64,000 nucleotides of DNA from Nocardia suismassiliense (lineage in GTDB: Bacteria; Actinomycetota; Actinomycetes; Mycobacteriales; Mycobacteriaceae). This document shows positions 7,916 through 16,314 of this stretch, piece after piece (positions within the stretch are counted from its first letter, which is position 1; each line of letters starts with the position of its first letter). A model generated the notes under the pieces. It was not told the DNA's origin, ran no database searches, and was given only the letters and a program-made list of their open reading frames with translations. Location of the stretch: the NCBI RefSeq assembly GCF_900269665.1, contig NZ_LT985361.1, positions 4,734,677-4,798,676 on the forward strand, in the 5' to 3' direction. Position numbers and translations under genes: made by a program.

Positions 7916-9121
7916 TCACAGGCCGAGTTTGGTGACTGCGTTGTCTTCCAACGGATTTGCCGTGCGGATATAGCCGTGCACGGTGCGGGGGTTGGACCAG
8001 CGGCCTTGGCGCATGATTTCGCGATCGCTGGCACCGCCGAGCGCGGCTTGGGTGGCGAAGCCCGCGCGTAGGGAGTGGCCGGAGAAGAGGTCGGGGTCCA
8101 GTCCGGCGCGGGCGGCGTAGCGTTTGACCAGTTCGGCGACGGCTCGGCCGGACATGGGGGTGTCGCCTACCGTACCGTGACGATTTATGGTGGGGCACAA
8201 GGGCAGGTCGGGTTGCTCGGCGAGGGCGGTTCCGGTGAAGCCGTGACAGCGGTGAATGTCCGGATCGGTGGTGTCGGTGGTGAGGTGGGCGCGCAAGCCG
8301 GATGTGCCTGCGGCGGTGTGAATTTCGAGCAGGCGCACCCAGTCGGCGAACGCGCAGACGGGACAGGTGCGCGGGCGTTGGCCGCGGGGCAGCGCGACGC
8401 GCTGTTCGGCGACACCGGTCGGGTCGGTTTTCGTCGACGGCAGTCGCACCAGCAGCACCGGCTCACCGGTGGCGTGATCGAGTTGCACCTCCACATCGGC
8501 GACGCGTAGCCCGGCGAGCTCACTGCGTCGCAGCGCGCCGGCGAACCCGATCAACAACACGAGCGCATCGCGGCGCCGAGCGGGTTCGGTGGGCCAGCCG
8601 GGTTCGGGCAGCCCGGCGAGCAACTGGTCAAGGGTGTGCAACAGCACGGGGCGTTTGCGTTTCGGCTGCGTGCGCCGAGTCTTGCGGATGCCGCGCAGGG
8701 TGAGGCGGACAACGTCGGAGCGAGTAGGGGAGGGCAGCCCATTGGCGGCGTGCACGGCGGCAATCGCCGCAGACTTGCGTTCCAGCGTCGCCGCGCTGAA
8801 CGCCCACTCCCCGGTGTCGCGGCGCGCGTCGGCCGCGGCGGCCAGGTAGACGGCGACGTCGAGCGGGTCCGCGGGCATCGCCTGCCGACCCTCGTCCAGA
8901 CACCACGCCGACCAAGCGATCCAGTCGGTTCGGTAGGCGCGCAACGTATTTGCGGACTGTGAGGCTTCGAGATAACGGCGCAGCGAACCCGCCTGATCGT
9001 CATCGAACCGCTCCCGCACCAACCGCAGCGCGGCCGCATCCACGAGCACACTGCGCACCCCGCGGCGCAACTCGGTGCGCACCGAGTCCGGCATCGCTAT
9101 GACAGCGGCGCGCTCTTCCAT
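7916..9121 (-). CDS. Tyrosine recombinase / site-specific integrase
   Basis: 401 aa. An N-terminal SAM-like DNA-binding domain (RRYLEASQSANTLRAYRTDWIAWSAWC) precedes the catalytic domain. Its residues are Arg in GFAGALRRSELAGL, Lys in LPSTKTDPTG, His-x-x-Arg in SGHSLRAGFA, a Trp in QGRWSNPRTV and the nucleophile Tyr in VHGYIR. The full catalytic set looks intact. It cuts and rejoins DNA through a 3'-phosphotyrosine. No other phage or conjugation genes lie nearby and I found no obvious attachment-site direct repeats. The gene converges with the duplicated nuclease gene. Confidence 0.9.
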   Translation of the reverse strand: MEERAAVIAMPDSVRTELRRGVRSVLVDAAALRLVRERFDDDQAGSLRRYLEASQSANTLRAYRTDWIAWSAWCLDEGRQAMPADPLDVAVYLAAAADARRDTGEWAFSAATLERKSAAIAAVHAANGLPSPTRSDVVRLTLRGIRKTRRTQPKRKRPVLLHTLDQLLAGLPEPGWPTEPARRRDALVLLIGFAGALRRSELAGLRVADVEVQLDHATGEPVLLVRLPSTKTDPTGVAEQRVALPRGQRPRTCPVCAFADWVRLLEIHTAAGTSGLRAHLTTDTTDPDIHRCHGFTGTALAEQPDLPLCPTINRHGTVGDTPMSGRAVAELVKRYAARAGLDPDLFSGHSLRAGFATQAALGGASDREIMRQGRWSNPRTVHGYIRTANPLEDNAVTKLGL

Positions 9122-9221
9122 CGATCAGCTCCTGTTTCTAGACCGATGTCATTGTCCTGCCGCCGCAGTCGAATTCACGGGATCAAGCGTCCTCCGCGCG
9201 TCGTGCTGCCGACTGGGCGTA

Positions 9222-10721
9222 TCACTCGGCGCGCAGGTCCTGGACGTCGAATTGGTGGGTGCGCCAGATACGACGCGAGCGTTCTTCAGGGTAAGGCTGG
9301 ACGCTCGGCTCGGCGGTGTAGACGCGGGTAGATCGGGTGACCGGATCGTACGGGGCCCAGCCGGGGTTGCCGGTGCTCGCGAAGTTCAGCCAGTCGGTGC
9401 GCATCTCGTGGCCGACGTGGCGGACCTCGTCCACGGCAGTTGGTCCACCGTAGCTGCGCACTTCGTCGAGGCTGAGCGTGCCGAACACCAATAAGTTGTC
9501 GAGGCTGTGTGAGGCGCCCTGCGCGGGGTTGAAACTCCAGCAGAGTTCATAGGTCCAGGCCTGCCCGCCTCCGGTGTAGTGAGCGTTCGCGAGATGAAGG
9601 CTCGGCATCCGAAAAAGCCAGTCGGCGTTGACGAGTTCATCCAGCTGCCCGGGACTCGCTTCGGGGTAAGCGGTCCGGTAGTCCTCGTTCGAGGCGGGCG
9701 CGAGAAGCTCGAGTGTGGCATTCACCTGCTCATCGGTCACCTCGCTACCGAGCCGGGCATTGAACAATCGGTATTCGTCGCGGGTATGTCCCACGAGCAC
9801 ATCGATGCCCCGCGCGGCACCGGCGGCGAGCGCACGCCATGGTGCTGCCGGCAGGACATCACCATCGACGACGGGTGAAAACGGTGTAGGCGTCAGCGCC
9901 GTAGGCCCCCACGATTCGACGTACTCCGGCATCTTCTGAATGACCGCGTCGGTCGCGTCGATCAATGCGCGCGGTGAAATACGAGCCAGCTCGTCCACGG
10001 TGGCTTGCACACCGACTTCCGCGGCGATCGTTGCCGAGATCGCGGCGGCGAGCCTCGGCGTGAAGTAAGTGCCGGGGACACTCTGGGCGATGGCACGTCG
10101 AAACAGCCCCGCAGCCATCGGCATAGCCAGCAGCGCCGCAATGCAACCCGCGCCAGCGGACTGGCCGAACACAGTGACGTTCCCCGGGTCACCCCCGAAC
10201 GCAGCGACGTTCGCCTGCACCCATTGCAGCGCAGCGACCTGATCGAGAATGCCGCGGTTGTCCGGAGCACCACCGATACGGGCGAAGCCTTCCGCTCCGA
10301 CGCGATAGTTCATGTTGATCACGACCACACCGGACCGGGCCAGCGTCGTACCGTCGTGGTGCGGATTGCCGGAGGTGCCCTCCAGGTACTTACCGCCATG
10401 GATCCACACCATCACCGGCAGTCCGGCGGCACCGAGGTCAGGTGACCAGACATTGAGGGTCAAGCAGTCACCGCCGGATACCCAATTCGGCTGCGGCACC
10501 GGCGGTCCGAACTCCAGCGCATCGCGAACACCGTCCCACGCCTGCGCTGCAACAGGAGCCGCAAACCGCCGCACTCCAACCGGCGGCTGGGCGTAGGGGA
10601 TGCCCCGGAAGACCGCCACAGCGTTCTCCCACCTGCCACGCACAACTCCTGCAGCCGTACGGACTTCAGATTCGTCGTTCACGTCGAAGTGCTCACTTCC
10701 GTCGGATGGGTACCGATTCAT
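9222..10721 (-). CDS. Carboxylesterase type B
   Basis: 499 aa. The start of the fold, VAVFRGIPYAQPPVGVRRF, is the usual type-B esterase N-terminus. LPVMVWIHGGKYLEG carries the oxyanion-hole HGG and TVFGQSAGAGCIAALL carries the nucleophile Ser of GxSxG. A conserved His is expected in GASHSLDN. It hydrolyses carboxylic esters and is related to para-nitrobenzyl esterase. No signal peptide is seen, so it should be cytoplasmic. The first 13 residues may be untranslated: an in-frame GTG at 10682 preceded by GGAAGTGAG is an alternative start. Confidence 0.88.
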   Translation of the reverse strand: MNRYPSDGSEHFDVNDESEVRTAAGVVRGRWENAVAVFRGIPYAQPPVGVRRFAAPVAAQAWDGVRDALEFGPPVPQPNWVSGGDCLTLNVWSPDLGAAGLPVMVWIHGGKYLEGTSGNPHHDGTTLARSGVVVINMNYRVGAEGFARIGGAPDNRGILDQVAALQWVQANVAAFGGDPGNVTVFGQSAGAGCIAALLAMPMAAGLFRRAIAQSVPGTYFTPRLAAAISATIAAEVGVQATVDELARISPRALIDATDAVIQKMPEYVESWGPTALTPTPFSPVVDGDVLPAAPWRALAAGAARGIDVLVGHTRDEYRLFNARLGSEVTDEQVNATLELLAPASNEDYRTAYPEASPGQLDELVNADWLFRMPSLHLANAHYTGGGQAWTYELCWSFNPAQGASHSLDNLLVFGTLSLDEVRSYGGPTAVDEVRHVGHEMRTDWLNFASTGNPGWAPYDPVTRSTRVYTAEPSVQPYPEERSRRIWRTHQFDVQDLRAE

Positions 10722-10981
10722 GGCCTGCGTGGAGCCGCGTCAATCGTCTACTGCGGCTGTGATGAAGTGCCCCGCGCGACGCCGGCCTGCGCGCAGGCCG
10801 GCTCGACCGAAGCTCTCCGTCGTTGTCGCTCAACCAGTTCATCGCAATCTTGACAATGTGATTGCCGTTGGTAAGGGTAATGGCGACTGCAGCAGGGGCT
10901 GCATGTGTGCGTTGGGGGCATCTTGATGTTTGGGGCAGCGTTGTCTGCATGGGTCACTAGCGGCTGTGACGAGGTGGCGTG

Positions 10982-11422
10982 ATGGCTGGCGAGGATTCGA
11001 CATCCGAGCTGGATCCGCATCGTTCGGCGATCCTCGAACGTCGGGTGGCACGGATCCGAATATTCGCGAGTTGTCTGATCGCGGTGCTGATGTTCGCTGT
11101 CTCCGTTGCGATTGTGGTCTTGTTTCATGCTTCTGACCCCCTGGCGGAGGGATTCGCTGCGGCGGATGTCAGCGTCTTGATGATTGCCACGCTATCTGCG
11201 GTTACATTCGTGGCCGTCGGAACATTGCTGTTTTGGCGTCGTGCAGATCTGGTCGCTGCTCGTATCGCAGAAGCAGTGCTATGGGTCGACCTGGTCGTGC
11301 TGGGCGGAGCTGTCATTGTGCTGTTGTCGATGGGATCGCCGGCGGTGATCGTTTGGATAGCTGCTCTCGGATGTGGGATAGACCTTGCGAACCAGGCCCG
11401 GCACTATCGACCACCGAGTTAG
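10982..11422 (+). CDS. Small membrane protein of unknown function
   Basis: 146 aa. A polar, charged N-terminus (about 25 residues) is followed by four hydrophobic stretches: IFASCLIAVLMFAVSVAIVV, VLMIATLSAVTFVAVGTLLF, AVLWVDLVVLGGAVIVLLSM and AVIVWIAALGCGI. This predicts a four-helix inner-membrane protein. AGGTGG lies just upstream; a GTG immediately before the ATG would add one residue. I do not recognise the family and the neighbours do not suggest a role. Confidence 0.65.
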   Translation: MAGEDSTSELDPHRSAILERRVARIRIFASCLIAVLMFAVSVAIVVLFHASDPLAEGFAAADVSVLMIATLSAVTFVAVGTLLFWRRADLVAARIAEAVLWVDLVVLGGAVIVLLSMGSPAVIVWIAALGCGIDLANQARHYRPPS

Positions 11423-11470
11423 CTGAAGCTCTCCGGCGCGGTTTGGACGGACCGGGGCCAGCAGAGCGGA

Positions 11471-11500
11471 CACCCGCCTGCCCGAGATTGAAGGCGGGTG
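11471..11500. terminator. Hairpin between membrane-protein and SnoaL-like genes
   Basis: CACCCGCCT (11471-11479) and AGGCGGGTG (11492-11500) form a perfect 9-bp GC-rich stem with a 12-nt loop, 49 bp after the membrane-protein stop codon. No U-run follows, as is common for actinobacterial terminators. Confidence 0.45.
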
Positions 11501-11561
11501 CGTCCTACGAGTTCAGCTGCTACTTGACCTCAACTATGGTTGATATTCCACACTTCGATGC

Positions 11562-12017
11562 ATGCACGATGACACCGAGGCGATTCGAGAACTCTTCGGC
11601 CGCTATACCGAGCTCTGGGTCCAGCATGAGATGCGGGAATGGGGCGAGCTGTTCACCGAGGACTGCGACTTCATCACGCACCGGGGCGTGTGGTGGCGGT
11701 CGCGGGAGGAGAATGTGCGCGGACATGAGGATGTACCCGAATCTGTGCTGGCGCAGAAAAAGAACTACAGTCAGACGATCATCGACATCCAGCCGCTCAC
11801 GCCTGGAGTGATGCTGGTGCATACCGAATGGGTGTGGCCCGATCATGTCTTGCCGGGCGCTGCTGTGTCTGAGGACCGCCGCGGTCTCATCACTGCGGTT
11901 CTCGTCCAACGCTCGGGGCGCTGGTTGATCCGGGCGGTACAGAACACACGACTCAACGGGCTCGATGACTTTGCACCGATCGCGTCGGAAAGTCCAGCGC
12001 CGGTTGATGAGGACTGA
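11562..12017 (+). CDS. SnoaL-like / NTF2-fold protein (SgcJ-EcaC type)
   Basis: 151 aa. The pattern DTEAIRELFGRYTELWVQHEMREWGELFTEDCDFI, then a central beta segment (VMLVHTEWVWPDH), then ITAVLVQRSGRWLIRAVQNTR, is the SnoaL-like or DUF4440 cone-shaped NTF2 fold. Members of this SgcJ/EcaC-type group are small cytoplasmic proteins in stress or secondary metabolism with mostly unknown ligands. It stands alone between unrelated genes, so no pathway can be assigned. Confidence 0.75.
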   Translation: MHDDTEAIRELFGRYTELWVQHEMREWGELFTEDCDFITHRGVWWRSREENVRGHEDVPESVLAQKKNYSQTIIDIQPLTPGVMLVHTEWVWPDHVLPGAAVSEDRRGLITAVLVQRSGRWLIRAVQNTRLNGLDDFAPIASESPAPVDED

Positions 12018-12583
12018 TAGCCGCCCACGGATCGACGGCCGGTACTTGCTCAGTCGAATCTCGCAGCCCGGCGCCGGCGCGCCGCCAACTCCAGGGTGCG
12101 GCGCCCGCCCGCCACAACCCCCGGTGGCGGCCACGGCACCACATTGCTCACCGTGGACCGGTTGGCTACTCGGCGGCAGTATCGGGAAGTGTCCGGCGGC
12201 CCTCCGGCGACCGCCATCCTTGCGACTTCCATCCGCCAGGAGTTGTGCCCGGCCGCGCATGCGGCCTTCTCCGGATCGTTGACTGCGCCCTCCGGATCAG
12301 AGTTGACGCTTCAGAACCGAGAAGTGGTACGTCCGTGCAGGGGTGCACAGTTTTCAGCAGGTTTCGTAGCCGTTCCGTTTCGTTGGGTGTGACCAAACGT
12401 AAACGTATTAGAACCAGCCGTTTTGGGGGAGTCTGCGGAATGCCGCTCAAGTCTGACCGCCGATAATGTTTACTTATCGGCGGTCAGGGGGGCGAGGGCA
12501 GGGAATGATTCTTCCTGCGACACGGCACATTTCGTTTCGTGTGAATACGTCAATAGTGACGAAAACAACGCTACGATTCTCCG
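12018..12583. other. Gene-free region with a strong hairpin
   Basis: About 560 bp without a supported gene. Frames on both strands here are short and lack ribosome sites. The first ~400 bp are GC-rich. The last ~200 bp are more AT-rich and hold the 14-bp inverted repeat at 12453-12487 and presumably the promoter of the coiled-coil gene. Confidence 0.6.
12453..12487. repeat. Perfect 14-bp inverted repeat
   Basis: CTGACCGCCGATAA (12453-12466) and TTATCGGCGGTCAG (12474-12487) are exact reverse complements with a 7-nt spacer (TGTTTAC). It lies about 100 bp upstream of the GTG of the coiled-coil protein gene. The symmetry and AT-rich inner edge (GATAA-N7-TTATC) suit a dimeric regulator site; it could also act as an RNA hairpin. 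Confidence 0.7.
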
Positions 12584-13705
12584 GTGTCCAACGTCTGCAA
12601 CTACCCGGGCTGTTCCCGACCGATCACGCGCGGCGGGGGACCTGGCCGCCCTTCGGAATACTGTGACCATCCAGACCACACGCGATGGCGCGCGTGGCGG
12701 GAACGTCAACGGCTACAAGAGGAGTCGGAGACACCGGCAGGTTCCGTCACTGTGACGCAGCAGGGCCCGGTTACTGCTGCCCGGCTCCGCGCGGACGAGC
12801 TGCTCACTCAATTCCGTGGGCTCGCTGACCAACTGGGCAACACCCTGAATGCCGCTGTCGCCGAACTGTCCACCCTGGGCGACCCGTCCGTGGCCGAAGC
12901 TCAGGTCCAGGCGGTGCAAGCCGATGCGGCCCGGCGTATCGCCGAGGCCGAAATGGCCACTGTCGCCGCAGAACAGGCGCGACGCGAGGCGGAGGAGGCG
13001 CGTGCGCTCGCCGAGGCTGCCGCCGACGACGCGGCCGGAGCGGCCGAACGCGCTGAAGCCTTGGTCGCCGACGCCAACAGCACCCGCGACGACGCGCTGC
13101 GCGAGGTCGAGCGCGCCACCAGGCAGGCCGCCGACGACGTATTCGCCGCACGTAGCGAAGCGGAGGCCGAGGTGCGCACCGCGCGGCGTGAGGCTGCTGA
13201 GGAAATCGATCGGATTCGCAAGGAAGCCGCCGAACAGGTGGAACGGGCCGAACGACGAGCAACCACGGAAATCGCGCACGCGCAACGTGAATCAGCGGCA
13301 CAGGTCAGTGCCGCGCAGTCCGAACGCGATCTTGCCGTCCAGCGCGCCGCCGACGCCGAACGCGCCACCGAGCGTGCGGAGCAAGCCGCGATGGAACGCA
13401 TCGAAGCGGCCAACGAGGCTCGCGAGGAATGGCGCAGGGTCCGCGCCGAACTCGACACCGCCCGCACCGAGCTGGGGGAGATCCGCCGCACCGCCGCCGC
13501 CGATCTCGCCACGGTCCGCGCCGAAGCAGCGGCCACCATCGAAAAGGCGCGCACCGAGGCGGCGCATCGCATCGAGGCGCTGGACGAAGCACGCACCCAA
13601 ACATTGGCCCGTGCCGAGCGCGCCGAAGCTCAGCTCGATGAACTCCTCGCCGAAACCCGCCGCAAGCCAGGAACGGTCACCGCGCTGGACAGTAAGGAGG
13701 CGTAG
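12584..13705 (+). CDS. Zn-ribbon plus long coiled-coil protein, unknown function
   Basis: 373 aa from a GTG start. Residues ~5-45 (CNYPGCSRPI, then GRPSEYCDHPDHTRWRAWRE) resemble the short CxxxxC...YC zinc-binding modules that precede basic segments in actinobacterial DNA-binding proteins. From about residue 90 to 360 the protein is one Ala/Glu/Arg-rich helix with heptad character (AEQARREAEEARALAEAAAD and similar). KfrA-type plasmid proteins and chromosome-organising factors share this head-plus-rod layout, but no homology is claimed. It has no membrane segment. Its own promoter region carries the 14-bp inverted repeat. Confidence 0.6.
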   Translation: MSNVCNYPGCSRPITRGGGPGRPSEYCDHPDHTRWRAWRERQRLQEESETPAGSVTVTQQGPVTAARLRADELLTQFRGLADQLGNTLNAAVAELSTLGDPSVAEAQVQAVQADAARRIAEAEMATVAAEQARREAEEARALAEAAADDAAGAAERAEALVADANSTRDDALREVERATRQAADDVFAARSEAEAEVRTARREAAEEIDRIRKEAAEQVERAERRATTEIAHAQRESAAQVSAAQSERDLAVQRAADAERATERAEQAAMERIEAANEAREEWRRVRAELDTARTELGEIRRTAAADLATVRAEAAATIEKARTEAAHRIEALDEARTQTLARAERAEAQLDELLAETRRKPGTVTALDSKEA

Positions 13706-13714
13706 GCCTGGGTA

Positions 13715-13784
13715 CATGATCAACGGGACATAGCGGCGGCAAAGTGCGAGAAGGGCTGGCCGCTGTGTCCCGTTGATCATGAAG
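13715..13784. repeat. Single unit of the dispersed hairpin repeat family (locus A)
   Basis: CATGATCAACGGGACATAGC on the left is mirrored by GCTGTGTCCCGTTGATCATG on the right with about 28 bp between. The same ends (ATGATCAAC and GTTGATCAT, CGGGACA and TGTCCCG) bound or recur within the larger arrays at ~20.0-21.1 kb and 41.6-43.0 kb. This is the minimal one-unit form, sitting just after the coiled-coil gene stop. Confidence 0.75.
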
Positions 13785-13961
13785 CAGCGCTGTTGGCGGG
13801 ACACCATGGCGGGTTCCGGTTACAGGCCCAGTCGGTCGGGGGCGTGAGTTCGTACTCGGCGATCCGGAGCAGTTCACGGCCCGGATCGAACGGCTACAAC
13901 GCCAGTCGACATCGGTCCGGAACCCTGCGGCAAAATTCCCGAAAATTGGCATGCACGATGA

Positions 13962-13988
13962 TGTCGAGAACCGGTCACCTGCTCCGTC
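13962..13988 (+). promoter_or_regulatory. Predicted ECF sigma-factor promoter for the PNPOx-like gene
   Basis: TGTCGA (13962-13967) and CGTC (13985-13988) are separated by exactly 17 bp, 48 bp upstream of the ATG at 14036. The identical pair with the identical spacing occurs before the DGPF gene at 14556. TGTCGA/CGTC is, as I recall, the promoter signature reported for ECF42-type sigma factors, and the sigma gene lies 1 kb downstream. Confidence 0.75.
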
Positions 13989-14035
13989 CTAGGGATACAT
14001 CGGCCAGAACGGCCGACCACACCGAGAGGACGACC

Positions 14036-14533
14036 ATGCAACCGAACGAGATCACCGAGGTGCTGAACCGACCGATCAGCCGAGAGCTGCTGGATCGCGA
14101 CTTCACCCGGCTGGCGTACGTGGCCAAGGACGGCACGCCCCGCAATATCCCGATCGGGTTCACCTGGAACGGTTCGGAGATCGTCATGTGCACCTCGACG
14201 AACGCCCCGAAACTGGCGGCCCTGCGCCAGAACCCGATGGTGGCGTTGACGATCGACACCGAGGTGCATCCACCGAAACTGTTGCTCATCCGCGGTCGAG
14301 TCGAGTTGGACGTCGTCGACGGTATCCCGGAGGAGTACATCCAGATGAACGGCAGCTACCAGATGACACCCGAGCAGCGCGTCGAGTGGGAGGCGGGGGT
14401 TCGGGCGCTGTACGACAGCATGGTCCGGATCGTGGTGACCCCGACGTGGGCGAAGCTGATCGACTTCGAGACGAACCTGCCGAGCCCGATCGAGGAGCTG
14501 ATCCAGCAGCGGGCTGAGCGTCAGCAAGCTTGA
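14036..14533 (+). CDS. Pyridoxamine 5'-phosphate oxidase family protein
   Basis: 165 aa. The split beta-barrel flavin-binding fold is visible as FTRLAYVAKDGTPRNIPIGFTWNGSEIVMCTSTNAPKLAALRQNPMVALTID, then LLIRGRVELD. Members bind FMN, F420 or heme and often reduce small molecules, so the true activity is undetermined. The ATG follows AGAGGA. It is the first gene of a stretch with the DGPF protein and the ECF sigma factor, and has its own matching promoter. Co-expression with that sigma factor is inferred. Confidence 0.85.
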   Translation: MQPNEITEVLNRPISRELLDRDFTRLAYVAKDGTPRNIPIGFTWNGSEIVMCTSTNAPKLAALRQNPMVALTIDTEVHPPKLLLIRGRVELDVVDGIPEEYIQMNGSYQMTPEQRVEWEAGVRALYDSMVRIVVTPTWAKLIDFETNLPSPIEELIQQRAERQQA

Positions 14534-14555
14534 GTCGAAAAATATTGCGGCGCGA

Positions 14556-14582
14556 TGTCGAGAACCCGCCCGCTGCTTCGTC
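14556..14582 (+). promoter_or_regulatory. Predicted ECF sigma-factor promoter for the DGPF gene
   Basis: TGTCGA (14556-14561), 17-bp spacer, CGTC (14579-14582), 50 bp before the ATG at 14632. The bases around both boxes (GATGTCGAGAACC and CTGCT) also match the promoter at 13962, indicating one sigma factor serves both genes and, through read-through, its own gene. Confidence 0.75.
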
Positions 14583-14631
14583 CCTGAACCAGACCGGCCA
14601 CAATGGGCCGAGCCACATCAAGGAGAACCTC

Positions 14632-15036
14632 ATGAAGTACCTGTTCCTCAAGCACTATCGGGGCGCACCCGCATCGGTCAACGGCGTTCCGATGGACCAG
14701 TGGACACCGGACGAGATCACGGCCCACGTGCAGTACATGGAGGACTTCGCCGCTCGACTGCAGAGCTCCGGCGAGTACGTCGACTCGCAGGCTATCGCCC
14801 CGGAGGGCACGTTCGTGCGCTACGACGGCGAGGGGCGGCCGCCGGTCACCGACGGCCCGTTCGCGGAGACCAAGGATCTGGTCGCCGGCTGGATGGTGGT
14901 CGACGTGGACAGCTACGAGCGGGCGATCGAGCTCGCCGGTCAGTTGTCCGCGGCGCCGGGTGCGGGTGGTAAGCCGGTCCAGGAGTGGCTCGAGGTGCGC
15001 CCGTTCTGGAGCCCGCCGCCGACCATCACGGAGTGA
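14632..15036 (+). CDS. YCII-related DGPF-domain protein
   Basis: 134 aa. MKYLFLKHYRGAP at the start and VTDGPFAETKDLVAGWMVVDVDSYERAIELA are the hallmark of the DGPF/YCII-related family, ferredoxin-like folded dimers. Their genes regularly sit beside ECF sigma factors of the extended C-terminus type and are the usual main targets of those factors. The ribosome site AAGGAGAA is strong. The sigma factor gene starts 6 bp after the stop, so the two are probably co-transcribed. The biochemical function of the family is not established. Confidence 0.9.
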   Translation: MKYLFLKHYRGAPASVNGVPMDQWTPDEITAHVQYMEDFAARLQSSGEYVDSQAIAPEGTFVRYDGEGRPPVTDGPFAETKDLVAGWMVVDVDSYERAIELAGQLSAAPGAGGKPVQEWLEVRPFWSPPPTITE

Positions 15037-15042
15037 CGCGCT

Positions 15043-16188
15043 GTGGATGACGCTCTGCTGCGGGCACTTACGCCCGCGGTGATCGGCATTCTCGGCCGCC
15101 GCGGCGCGGACTTCGCGGCGGCCGAGGATGCGGTGCAGGAAGCATTGCTCGAAGCGGTGCGCGTGTGGCCGGACGATCCGCCGCGCGACCCCAAGGGCTG
15201 GTTGGTCACCGTGGCCTGGCGCAAGTTCCTCGACGCCGCTCGCACCGACACCTCCCGGCGGCGGCGTGAGGAACTGCTCGAGGAGGAGCCCGCGCCCGGC
15301 CCGGCGGAAACAGCGGACGACACGCTGAAGCTGTATTTCCTGTGCGCGCACCCGTCTTTGACGCCCGCGTCGGCCGTCGCGCTGACCCTGCGCGCGGTCG
15401 GCGGGCTGACCACGAAACAGATCGCGCAGGCCTACCTCGTGCCGGAATCGACCATGGCCCAGCGCATCAGCCGGGCCAAGCGGACCGTGTCGGGGGTCCG
15501 GCTGAACCGCGCGGGCGACGTCGGCACGGTGCTGCGCGTGCTCTATCTCGTCTTCAACGAGGGCTACTCCGGCGATGTCGACCTTGCCGCCGAGGCGATC
15601 CGGCTCACCCGCCAGTTGGCGGTCATGACCAAGCACGAGGAGGTGGCGGGACTGCTCGCGCTCATGCTGCTGCACCACGCTCGTCGCCCGGCCCGGACTC
15701 GCGCCGACGGGAATCTCGTGCCACTCGCGGAACAGGACCGAAGCCTGTGGGACACCCGCATGATCGCCGAGGGTGTCGACGTCCTGCAAGCCGCACTTAA
15801 CCGAGATCGACTGGGGGAGTTCCAAGCCCAGGCCGCGATCGCGGCGCTGCACGCCGACGCGCAAACCGCCGAAGAGACCGACTGGGTGCAGATCGTCGAG
15901 TGGTACGACGAACTGCTGCGCCTCACCGACAACCCGGTGGCCCGCCTCAATCGGGCCGTCGCGGTGGGCGAGGCCGACGGACCGCGGGCCGGACTGGCCG
16001 CGTTGGCGGAGCTGGACCCCGGCCTGCCCCGCCATACGGCGGTCGCGGCGTACCTGCACGAACGCGACGGCGACTTGGTGACCGCGGCACGGCTGTACAC
16101 CGAAGCCGCCGGGTCGGCCACCAGCCTTCCCGAACGCGTTCATCTCACGCGTCAGGCCGCGCGACTCAACACGGAGTTACGCGAGTGA
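15043..16188 (+). CDS. ECF sigma factor with C-terminal extension (ECF42-like)
   Basis: 381 aa from GTG. Region sigma2 is near residues 1-80 (AAEDAVQEALLEAVRVWPDDPPRDPKGWLVTVAWRKFLD). Sigma4 follows (LRAVGGLTTKQIAQAYLVPESTMAQRISRAKR). A ~200-residue helical, TPR-like C-terminal domain begins at about residue 170 (FNEGYSGDVDLAAEAIRLTRQLA ... NPVARLNRAVAVGEADGP). This layout, with adjacent DGPF genes and no anti-sigma gene, fits the ECF42 group, where the extension replaces the anti-sigma factor in control. Two matching promoters lie upstream. Confidence 0.9.
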   Translation: MDDALLRALTPAVIGILGRRGADFAAAEDAVQEALLEAVRVWPDDPPRDPKGWLVTVAWRKFLDAARTDTSRRRREELLEEEPAPGPAETADDTLKLYFLCAHPSLTPASAVALTLRAVGGLTTKQIAQAYLVPESTMAQRISRAKRTVSGVRLNRAGDVGTVLRVLYLVFNEGYSGDVDLAAEAIRLTRQLAVMTKHEEVAGLLALMLLHHARRPARTRADGNLVPLAEQDRSLWDTRMIAEGVDVLQAALNRDRLGEFQAQAAIAALHADAQTAEETDWVQIVEWYDELLRLTDNPVARLNRAVAVGEADGPRAGLAALAELDPGLPRHTAVAAYLHERDGDLVTAARLYTEAAGSATSLPERVHLTRQAARLNTELRE

Positions 16189-16314
16189 GCGGAGCCCGAT
16201 CAGGTCGCTCTGAAATCGTCGCAGCGTCAACGGAATAGGCAACGATCGAGACGGTTCGGTCCCATAAACTCGAGACACAACAGCGCCGCGAGGCGGAGCA
16301 GGAGGACTCGAAGC

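Noticed and set aside
7287..9121. A complete integrative element around the tyrosine recombinase
   Set aside because: No attachment repeats, tRNA gene, excisionase or other element genes were found on either side.
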